Shown here piece after piece: positions 56,899 through 64,000 of a stretch of 64,000 nucleotides of DNA (the first letter of the stretch is position 1; each line of letters starts with the position of its first letter). The stretch is from Croceibacterium_A sp035555595. Lineage in GTDB: Bacteria > Pseudomonadota > Alphaproteobacteria > Sphingomonadales > Sphingomonadaceae. The stretch spans positions 1-64,000 of the forward strand of contig DATMGK010000094.1 in assembly GCA_035555595.1 (NCBI GenBank). Direction: 5' to 3'. The translations under genes and the position numbers were made by a program. The notes below the pieces were generated by a model. The model did not search any database. It was not told the origin of the DNA and saw nothing but the letters and a program-made list of their open reading frames with translations.

Positions 56899-59837
56899 TT
56901 ACATCTTGATGCGCAGGCCAAGCGTGTAAGCCCGGCCAATCGCGTCATAGAGGTACGAGTTAGACGGGATTGTAGCGAACACAAAGAACTGGCTAGCTTC
57001 CCGGGGTGGATCCTTATCGAACAGATTGTTGATTGTTCCGTATAGCTCCCACTGTTTGCCGCCGACATCAAAGCTATAACGCGCTGTGAGATCGGTATAG
57101 GCTACGGCTGGCAAGTGGTTATCGTCGATGTCGACGCCTTCGACATAGGTCGAATTATAGGTACCGGCGCCGATGATACGTTCGTTCACGCCGATGCCGA
57201 ACGCGCCCATCCGCAGATTGGCATCGATATTGAACTGCCACTTGGGAACGCCGCCCGATGCGCCGACCTGGCCAGCTCGATCGACCACCGCCTGGTCCTG
57301 AATCTGCGTCGACAGCTCGAACACACGTGATGCGATACCGCGAATGCTGAAGGAACTGTCGCTACCGAATGCGGTACGGTAGCTGGCCTCGAAATCGATG
57401 CCGCTGGTCTTCATCTTGCTGATGTTGAGGTAGCCGTTGTTGACGCGGTAGATGATCCCGTCGGCGTCACGCTCGATCAGCGCGCACAAAGGCGCAGCAC
57501 CGGCAACGCACTGATCGACTATGTTCTGCGCGCCCAGCTGGCCGATCGCTTGGGATATATCGATGTTGTAATAGTCGACGGAGAGTTGGAAGCCGCGCAG
57601 GAAGGTGGGCGTGAATACGCCACCTACCGTGAGCGTGTCCGCATTTTCCGGCTTCAAATTCGGATTGCCGGTTGCGAGGTTCACCACCGTCGATGTGCGC
57701 AAGCTGCCGTCCGACAGCCGCTCGTTGATCGATCCGGCACCTGCGGCGGAGCTGGAATAAAGCTCCGTCAGGTTCGCCGCACGAATATCCCGCGAACGCG
57801 TCGCCCGGAAGCGCACGTCGTCGATCGGCTGCCACGTCAGGCCAACTTTCCAGGTCGTTACACCGCCGCTCAGGTTGTAATCGGTGTAACGAGCGGCTGC
57901 GTTCAGATCGAGCGCCTGGATGAACGGAACATCCCGGGCCAGCGGAACGGCAACTTCGCCGAACACTTCCCACAGATCGTACCCGCCCTTGACCGGCTGC
58001 TGGTTGCTGAAGAAGTAGGCCCCCAGCGGGCGCGCGAGATAGCTGGAAGGTACGCCGCGCGGAATCGGATAGGCGTCGGGACAGCCATCGGGGTTCGTCT
58101 GAAGGCAGGATATCTTGACGCCGTTGGAGCCCGGATCGACGATACGGTTCACGCTTTCCTTACGATAACCAGCGCCCACGGCCATGCTAACGGTGCCGGC
58201 CCAAGTATCGAATGGATTGCCGCGCGCAGCGACTTCGAACACGTCCTCCTTCGTCCGTTCCTTAGTCCAGGAGCCTTCACCACCCGGCCCGTGGGTAACG
58301 AAATCGACCGCCTGCTGTGATGCCGCATCCGGGCCGAAAACGTTGAAGGGAACGCAGGCGTGGGTCGGGTCGAGGAGCTGCGAGTGGCAGACGATCTGGC
58401 CGCTGGATGGATCACGAACCGCATCGATTGCGTCGAAATACTTCGCCAGCACCAGGTTGCCGTTGGCGCGGATCGTCTGGAGGTTCGTGCCGCGTTCGTA
58501 ATACGCGTCCACGGTCCAGCCGCCGAGTTCAGCCTTCACCCCCGCCGTATAGCGCTGGGTGTCGCTGATGCCGATGTTCTGAAGAATGCCGATCGCAGGG
58601 TTCGATGTGCCGATCTTGATATAATCGAGGCCGGGCGTGACATCGATCTGCTCGCGGATCGCGTCAGGCAGGAACGCGTTGTCCTCGTAGATTGTGATCG
58701 CGGTGGTATCGTACATCTGCATCCGCGTTCCGCGGAAATCAGCCTTGCTCTGCGCGACGAGCGCGTCAGCGAAGAAGCTGAGATTGTCGGTCGGCTCCCA
58801 GGTAACGTGCGCGAAACCCGTGGCGCGGCGCAGTCCGGCCGCAGGCTGGAAATCGAGGCCCTGATCTTCCTGGTTGCCCCCCACCATCATCGTGCGGCTG
58901 CGCATCGTGCCGAACTGGAATGGCACGGGTACACCGCCTTCAAGGAACTCTGTGCCGAGCACGCTGTTCGCGGCTGGCGAAGACACCCCGACGATAAGCC
59001 CGCCCGGCGCCATCAGCGTCGTGTTGGCATCGCAGACCTGATAGCGCAGCGGCTGCGCGGGATAGCCGCCCGCTACGCCCGGTGTGTTGATAGGGGCGCA
59101 GGAATTGAACCACTCGCGGTCACGATAACTTTTGACGCCTTCCGCGCGATAGAACGAGCCGCTGACCAGAAGGTGTATCTGATCGCCGATCGGCGTACCG
59201 TAGCTTGCCGAAACCTTGCCGTTCAGGTTGTCGCCCCGGTCGGTGATACCGCCCTGGATATTGCCCTTGAAGCCAGTGAAATCGGTGTCGAGGATGAAGT
59301 TCACGACACCGGCCACAGCGTCAGATCCGTAAGCGGCGGAAGCGCCGCCCGTCACGACGTCGACCCGCTCCACCAGTTCTTCCGGCAAGATCGAGACATC
59401 GACCACGCCCTGTGCCGTCGAAGGATTCAGGCGGCGGCCATCGAGTAGGATCAGGCCGCGCTGGGCGCCGAGAGAGCGCAGGTTGAGCTGCGTGGACGCA
59501 CCGCTTTCCGGGCCGAACTGGGCGCTGGTCGGGCGCACCGAGTTTGCGAACTGGGGAAGCTTGTTGAGCCCCTCGCCGATGGTGCTGGGCGTAGTGGTCA
59601 GCAGGCTCTCGCCCGACAGCACGGTGACGGGAGACGGCGCTGAGAAGCCGTTGGTGACAACGCGCGAACCGGTGACAACGATCGGTTGCCCGTCGCTCGT
59701 ATCCGTTTGCGCGGAAGGTTCAGACTGACTGTCCTGGGCATATACTGCACCCGGCATTGCGAGACCGATAGCGAGTGCCGCCAGAGCCGATCCGGCACAG
59801 GCGATCGACCGCGAAGTTACGCGACGAGTATTAGTCA
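56899..59837 (-). CDS. TonB-dependent receptor (979 aa, TGSR class)
   Basis: 979 residues from ATG 59837, with GGGGAGAG upstream. The signal peptide ends AVYAQD, and the TonB-box region IVVTGSRVVTNGFSAPSPVT is of the same class as the receptor at 30045. The plug has LGAQRGLILLDGRRLNPSTA and VDVVTGGASAAYGSDAVAGV, and the barrel ends LGLRIKM. First gene of a group with TetR, MoaF-like and Tat-exported genes. Ligand unknown; probably an organic compound. Confidence 0.9.
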
Positions 59838-59852
59838 TTTTTCTCTCCCCGA

Positions 59853-59870
59853 ATGCGGTCAATGCCGCAT
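59853..59870. promoter_or_regulatory. Inverted repeat in the TonB receptor leader
   Basis: ATGCGG-TCAATG-CCGCAT, a perfect 6-bp inverted repeat 16 bp upstream of the receptor ATG and just before its ribosome-binding site. It could be an operator or an mRNA hairpin affecting translation. Confidence 0.4.
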
Positions 59871-60363
59871 GATTTTTTCGGTATTACAAAACTTTAGTAA
59901 AATTCCCCGACTTCCGTTGAATGCGCCGCGAGATCTGTGGAGTTTTGGCGAGCCCCGGTCAGGCGCACGCGCGCGACCCAAACGGGTGGCACCGTAACGC
60001 CGAGTACCGAACGCAATTATGCTTGCTATGATTGGAAGCGCGGTGCTTGCCCGAGTGGTGCACTCGGTCGGCCGCTGCGCAAAATCCGGCTGCTCGCATC
60101 CCAAACTCCCGGTTCACTCGTGGCAAACCTTTTTATATTGGCAGCCTAACACTGCTAGACTGCAACCTATCGATGATAGGTCAGGGCGTCAATGACTTCA
60201 GATTGGTCCCTTCTTTCTAGATTTGACAAGACTTTACTTGGTGAAAACCATGTCAGCTTTACCCACGCGGCATTTTGTTTGGCCTGCACGTGAGCAGGTG
60301 GACTCTCACCAATGCGGGCAGAGAATCCGGGATGCGTGCGGTCGCCTTGCCCTCGGGAGTTGA
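59871..60363. other. Intergenic region of about 490 bp
   Basis: The right part of the TonB receptor promoter (AT-rich 59875-59910) is here, including a possible minus-strand -10 element TGTAATACC. The remainder has short open frames with poor coding character and no recognised RNA, repeat or gene. Confidence 0.35.
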
Positions 60364-60705
60364 CTAGAAAGAATTGATGAGGAGGATCGCCCAGACCAGC
60401 GCCGCACTTAACCAAAGCACGAAGACGTATACGAGACGGCGTATGGGTTTGGGGACCTTGGGCTCCAGATAGAAGTTAAGCCAACCCGCGGCGACAAAAC
60501 TTGTGGACCACAGCATGCCGGCCCCTATCGTTGCAGGCCAGACCCAGTCCCCGCGCCAGTCATTGAGATCGCCATAGAACGGGGCGAACAGGGGATAGCA
60601 GGTGTAATAGAGAGCCGCGCCCAGCGCGCCCATGCTGAGGAAGCCCAGAACCAGCGCTACGATAAACGCCAGAAAAGACCATTTGATGTGCAGAATGGCG
60701 TTCAT
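60364..60705 (-). CDS. Small hypothetical membrane protein
   Basis: 113 residues from ATG 60705 (MNAILHIKWSFLAFIVALVL); a TTG eight codons upstream is possible. Three hydrophobic segments at about 8-33, 52-75 and 89-110, with a PKVPKPIRR loop. No family is recognised. It is isolated by about 100 bp from the EF-hand gene. Confidence 0.55.
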   Translation of the reverse strand: MNAILHIKWSFLAFIVALVLGFLSMGALGAALYYTCYPLFAPFYGDLNDWRGDWVWPATIGAGMLWSTSFVAAGWLNFYLEPKVPKPIRRLVYVFVLWLSAALVWAILLINSF

Positions 60706-60811
60706 GAGAGGACCGTGATTGCCTCTCAAAGAATATTACTCAACGTTCTGGGTGCTGCACGTTTGAGGACAAGGATCTCCTCGCCCTCAAACGAAGTTCG
60801 ATCAGGGTGTG

Positions 60812-61510
60812 TCAGTCAGCCGGACGGGGTGCACCGCGGTCCCCGCTTGAGGGCGGGCGACGATTGTCGCGCGTGGGTTGAAGTTGGCGCATCTCATCCA
60901 TTGAAATGGCTCCATCCCCGTCGCTGTCGGCAGCATCGAACCGTTTGCCCTGATGGGCGAGAAATTCGGCAAGCGACATTCCTGCGTCGTAATTGGTATT
61001 CGCTGCGGTGATCAGCGTGACACCCAAAGGCTCGATCAGCAGGCGCAAGACTCTGTCATCATCATCTTCGCCCAGCGTCGGTTGGATCACGGCCGGGACC
61101 ATGTCCATCTCGCGGATGGGCTGCTGATCCTCTGAAATTGCGGCGCTGCCAAGCTGGCGTTGCCAACCGGCGAATTCGTCGAAACTCAACGATCCGTCCC
61201 GGTTGCTATCCAACCTGTCAAAACGCGCGCGGATGGCGCGGTTGCGCCGCTCGTCGATCGCCGCGCGGAACTCCGCCACGGTTATCATGCCGTCGCCATC
61301 GGTATCGCTTTCGCGGAACATGGCTGTCAGCGCCCGGTCGAAGCTTTCGCGCTTGACCGGCTTCATCGGCTTTGGCGCACGCTGGCCGCCTCCGGGGGGA
61401 CCGCCTGCGCCCGGAGGACCGCCGTTTCCGCCTTGCGGTGGCCCGCTCTGCGCGGATGCCGGGGCAGCGAGAAGAAGGGAGGATGCGAGCAGGATTGCAA
61501 TGCGATGCAC
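60812..61510 (-). CDS. Secreted EF-hand calcium-binding protein
   Basis: 232 residues from a GTG at 61510 with signal peptide (RIAILLASSLLLAAPASA) and a glycine/proline-rich spacer (about 22-50). Canonical EF-hand loops lie at 69-80 (DTDGDGMITVAE), 101-112 (DSNRDGSLSFDE) and 195-206 (DSDGDGAISMDE), and a degenerate one at about 171-183. It probably acts in the periplasm as a calcium buffer or sensor; such proteins are common in sphingomonads. Confidence 0.82.
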   Translation of the reverse strand: MHRIAILLASSLLLAAPASAQSGPPQGGNGGPPGAGGPPGGGQRAPKPMKPVKRESFDRALTAMFRESDTDGDGMITVAEFRAAIDERRNRAIRARFDRLDSNRDGSLSFDEFAGWQRQLGSAAISEDQQPIREMDMVPAVIQPTLGEDDDDRVLRLLIEPLGVTLITAANTNYDAGMSLAEFLAHQGKRFDAADSDGDGAISMDEMRQLQPTRDNRRPPSSGDRGAPRPAD

Positions 61511-61572
61511 GGCTGGTTCCTTGGACAAGGGGCTATATTGGTAAGCGGCAGCGCGGCTTTTCGCTGTCAGGC

Positions 61573-61602
61573 GGGCGCCCGGCTCCGCACGGCTGGGCGC
61601 CC
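61573..61602 (-). terminator. Hairpin after the BA14K-like gene
   Basis: GGGCGCCC at 61573-61580 and 61595-61602 can pair with each other across 14 nt. It lies 10 bp after the stop of the minus-strand gene. No T tract, so weakly supported. Confidence 0.35.
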
Positions 61603-61611
61603 GGAACAGGG

Positions 61612-62001
61612 TTACAGGCTGCAGCGGACAGTTCTGCCCGAATAGGCGCGATAGGCATCCGTTCGCGCGTTGTATGACTTGTAGCGCTGCTGACAGGCAC
61701 GGACGTGACGATACCAATCGCTCTTTTTCGTCCAGTGCTGTGGCGGTGCGGGCGGGGTGGAACCCCAGGAGGAGCGCCATTCGCCGTACTGCCCGCGCGA
61801 TGACTGGCCTTGCTGGTTGTTCTGGCGGTTTTGCTGACTGGTTCCCTGATTCTGCTGCTGGGCTGGCCGATTCTGGCTGGTGTTGTTTTGCGCAGGGCGT
61901 TCGGTCCGTTCGGCCTGAGGGCGCTGCGATTGCGCGGACCCGATAGTGGGGGCCAGCGTCAGGCTTGCTGCGGCCAGCGCCGTGGCAAGATATTTACGCA
62001 T
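61612..62001 (-). CDS. BA14K-like secreted protein
   Basis: 129 residues from ATG 62001 with signal peptide (LATALAAASLTLAPTIGSAQ), a long Gln/Asn-rich low-complexity stretch (about 25-75) and a C-terminal BA14K-like motif, CQQRYKSYNARTDAYRAYSG ending with TVRC. The family was named from a Brucella immunoreactive protein with a lectin-like activity; the function here is unknown. Two cysteines flank the motif. Confidence 0.65.
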   Translation of the reverse strand: MRKYLATALAAASLTLAPTIGSAQSQRPQAERTERPAQNNTSQNRPAQQQNQGTSQQNRQNNQQGQSSRGQYGEWRSSWGSTPPAPPQHWTKKSDWYRHVRACQQRYKSYNARTDAYRAYSGRTVRCSL

Positions 62002-62048
62002 GGGGGTACTCCTTGGAAATTGCCTCGGGGGGATGAGGCGGGGGGCTG

Positions 62049-63470
62049 CTATTCGGCATCCGTGCCGGAAATCTGCGCATCGCCGCCCAGCGCCTGATAG
62101 AGGGCGACCTGCGTGTTGAGCTGGCTCAGGCGGTTTTCGATCACGCTGGTTTCCGCGCTGCGCAGCCGCTCCAGCGCGTCGAGCCAACCGCGCAGGGCCA
62201 CCGCCCCGGCAGTGTACTGACGGGCATAGAGCTGCTCGGCATCCTGAGCCGCAGCCAGAGACCGGCCCAGCGCCTCCCCCTGTCGGATGCTCTGTTCCCG
62301 CGCAGACAAAGCATCCGCGGTATCGCGCAGCGCCTCGTAGAAATCCTGCCGGAACTGTTCGGCCGCAGCTTCATAGTCGGCGCGCGCAATGCCGGTGCCC
62401 AGCCTAATGCGAGCAGGATCAAGCGTGCCGAGCGATATTGCCGCGCCAAGGCTGGCGACCGGATTGCTGAGAAATGACAGCAGGCTGCTGCTGGCAGTGC
62501 CCAGCGCGCCGGTCAGGCTGATGCTGGGGTAATAGCTGGCCACCGTTGCATCGGCATCGGCCAGCGTTCGGCGCAGCCGCAGTTCCGACGCTGCCAGATC
62601 GGGCCGGCGGGAAAGAAGATCGGCGGGCACGCCCGCATCAACTGCCGGAAGATCCTGACGGGGTAGCGTCGCACGCTCTGGCCCATCGTAAATCTGCCTG
62701 CCCAGCAGGGCGGCCAGCGCATTGCGCGTTTCGGTGTGGCTTTGCTCAAGCTGGGTGAGAGAGGCTTCCTGCGAGGCGACGGACTGTTCCGCATCGCGTA
62801 TTTCCAGCCGCGAAACGGCGCCAGCATCGTACTGGCGCTGCACGAGTTCAAGGGTACGGCGGGTATAGGCCAGCGACTGTTGCGCCAGCGAAATCCGTTC
62901 GTTGGCATAGGCAAGCTGCCACCAGGTGTTAACGGTGGTGCCGACCATTGAAAGCTGGGTGGCGGCCAAATCCTGCGCACTCGCTTCGGCCTCCCACCGC
63001 GCCGCATCGCGCTGGGCATCGAGCTTGCCGAACAGATCGATCTCCCAGGATGCACCAACTGATGCCGAAGAGCTTTCATCCCACGCACCGCCGCTTTCCA
63101 GCGCGTGCGAGGCACTATTGGATGCGCGGGCGTCGGCGGAAGGAAAAAGCTGGCGGGCGGCGAGGTCAGCCGAAAGTCGCGCCTGTCGCAGGCGAATTCC
63201 GGCGGCCGCCAGATCGCCGTTTTCCTTCAGCACCCGGTCGACCAGTTCGGACAGGTCAGCATCGCCGAATTCGTCCCACCACGGTCCCGTCTGCAAGGCT
63301 GGCTGCCCGCTGACCGAAGTTTGCCAGCCGCTCTCCACCGGAAGATCAGGCACCGAATAATCACTGCGCGTCAGCGATGCACAGCCGCCGTTGGCCAGCA
63401 GCGAAAGCAGAAGCCCGGAGAGAACTAGCTTCCGATAAGACTTGCGGGCAGGGTTCATTGCATTCGCCAT
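62049..63470 (-). CDS. Outer-membrane efflux lipoprotein, NodT/OprM family
   Basis: 473 residues. The signal with lipobox LLANGGC gives lipidated C30. Two repeated outer-membrane-efflux domains follow (about 70-250 and 265-460), each with long coiled-coil helices (LAYANERISLAQQSLAYTRR; AREQSIRQGEALGRSLAAAQ). It forms the trimeric exit duct for a tripartite pump. It starts 3 bp after the stop of the MacB-like permease gene, so it is that pump's partner. Confidence 0.88.
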   Translation of the reverse strand: MANAMNPARKSYRKLVLSGLLLSLLANGGCASLTRSDYSVPDLPVESGWQTSVSGQPALQTGPWWDEFGDADLSELVDRVLKENGDLAAAGIRLRQARLSADLAARQLFPSADARASNSASHALESGGAWDESSSASVGASWEIDLFGKLDAQRDAARWEAEASAQDLAATQLSMVGTTVNTWWQLAYANERISLAQQSLAYTRRTLELVQRQYDAGAVSRLEIRDAEQSVASQEASLTQLEQSHTETRNALAALLGRQIYDGPERATLPRQDLPAVDAGVPADLLSRRPDLAASELRLRRTLADADATVASYYPSISLTGALGTASSSLLSFLSNPVASLGAAISLGTLDPARIRLGTGIARADYEAAAEQFRQDFYEALRDTADALSAREQSIRQGEALGRSLAAAQDAEQLYARQYTAGAVALRGWLDALERLRSAETSVIENRLSQLNTQVALYQALGGDAQISGTDAE

Positions 63471-63473
63471 GGT

Positions 63474-64000
63474 TCAATCCCTCGACAGTGCATCGACCGG
63501 ATCGAGGCGTGCCGCGCTACGCGCGGGCAGGAAGCCGAAGGCCACGCCGATCAGGGTCGAACAGGCAAAGGCCACGACGATCGATGTCGTCGAAAAGACC
63601 ATGCCGAAACTGGATCCGCTCCAACTGAACAGCACGCCGATGGAGAGGGCCAGCGCCACGCCGATCACCCCGCCGATCAGGCAGACCAGCACCGCCTCGA
63701 TCAGGAACTGCTGCAGGATATCCGACTGGCGCGCACCCACGGCCATGCGCACGCCTATCTCGCTCGTCCGCTCAGTCACGGACACCAGCATGATGTTCAT
63801 CACACCGATCCCGCCGACTATCAGGGAGATCACTGCGATGGCGGCGATCAGCAGAGTCATGGTCTGTGTGGTGCTGGTGATCGTCTCGCGGATTTCGTCC
63901 GTATTGCGGATGAAGAAGTCGGTAGTTCCGTGTCGCGTTTCCATCAGCTTCGTCACCGCGGCCTGCGCCGCCGACATGTCGGAACCGTCGTCGATGCGCA
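63474..64000 (-). CDS. macB: MacB-type ABC transporter permease (3' part)
   Basis: The C-terminal 175 codons only; the gene continues past the right edge. Three membrane helices are present: TLLIAAIAVISLIVGGIGVMNIML, IEAVLVCLIGGVIGVALAL and the final IVVAFACSTLIGVAFGFLPA. VTERTSEIGVRMAVGARQSDI is the cytoplasmic signature loop of MacB/FtsX permeases. With the OprM-like gene it makes a MacAB-TolC-type export system for antibiotics, peptides or siderophores. Confidence 0.85.
   Translation of the reverse strand, partial: RIDDGSDMSAAQAAVTKLMETRHGTTDFFIRNTDEIRETITSTTQTMTLLIAAIAVISLIVGGIGVMNIMLVSVTERTSEIGVRMAVGARQSDILQQFLIEAVLVCLIGGVIGVALALSIGVLFSWSGSSFGMVFSTTSIVVAFACSTLIGVAFGFLPARSAARLDPVDALSRD

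Noticed and set aside
60010..60130. Sequence with tRNA-like pieces (GCCCGAGTGG, GGTTCACTC)
   Set aside because: No acceptor stem or anticodon arm can be folded, so not a tRNA gene.
1..64000. CRISPR arrays, riboswitches, rRNA genes or phage structural genes
   Set aside because: No regularly spaced repeats, known aptamer cores, rRNA motifs or phage structural proteins were seen.

Overview
The window looks like a chromosomal segment of a GC-rich alphaproteobacterium of the order Sphingomonadales (Novosphingobium, Sphingobium or Sphingopyxis-like). The basis is the number of large TonB-dependent receptors with sphingomonad-type plug starts, LigF-like glutathione S-transferases, clusters of aromatic-ring enzymes, and the style of the core genes. 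The genus is inferred, not proven.

Layout. 1-0.8 kb: end of a cyclophilin-type isomerase gene, a zincin-like metallopeptidase and tRNA-Ser(GGA). 0.8-7.0 kb: accessory DNA broken up by decayed IS6-family elements, holding a uracil-DNA-glycosylase-like gene, a small uncharacterised operon, orphan membrane proteins and a pair of LigF-like glutathione S-transferases. 7.0-10.9 kb: core genes (roxA, rluE, an ABC-F ATPase). 10.9-25.3 kb: an IS6 copy followed by an amine-dehydrogenase cluster (mauB-E-D-A and a cytochrome c), a TonB receptor, two convergent paralogous secreted alpha/beta hydrolases, an amino-acid permease, a GabT-like aminotransferase and a LysR regulator. 25.3-29.6 kb: an ECF sigma/FecR/STN-TonB receptor trio. 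30.0-37.0 kb: a TonB receptor followed by four secreted proteins (two SnoaL/NTF2-like, two DUF8021-like). 37.2-40.1 kb: a ZnuD-like zinc receptor beside a Zur-like palindrome and a wrecked COG0523 GTPase. 40.2-46.3 kb: a ring-cleavage operon (FAD monooxygenase, type I extradiol dioxygenase, C-C hydrolase-like protein, cupin, FAH-family enzyme, small periplasmic protein) with a divergent LysR gene. 46.4-52.0 kb: two convergent G8-domain beta-helix proteins. 52.3-59.8 kb: HxlR/pirin pair, a Tat-exported protein, a MoaF-like protein, a TetR regulator and a TonB receptor. 60.4-64.0 kb: small membrane protein, EF-hand protein, BA14K-like protein and an OprM-MacB efflux pair running off the end.

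The most interesting result is a shared palindrome, GTGACYNNAARTCACCA. It occurs about 90-120 bp upstream of mauB, of the TonB receptor at 15475 and of the hydrolase at 21112, and in degenerate form between gabT and lysR. All four sites satisfy the LysR-type T-N11-A rule. The 11.8-25.3 kb block is therefore probably one regulon run by the local LysR protein: outer-membrane uptake, periplasmic hydrolysis, quinoprotein oxidation of the released amine, then permease and transaminase steps. The substrate is unknown.

Decayed IS6-family ends and fragments recur through the accessory DNA (about 1.1, 3.6, 4.3, 6.8, 10.9, 25.3, 37.05, 49.2 and 52.55 kb) and often sit at module borders. This suggests the catabolic modules were assembled by IS6-type events. 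No CRISPR array, riboswitch, rRNA or intact transposase was found.
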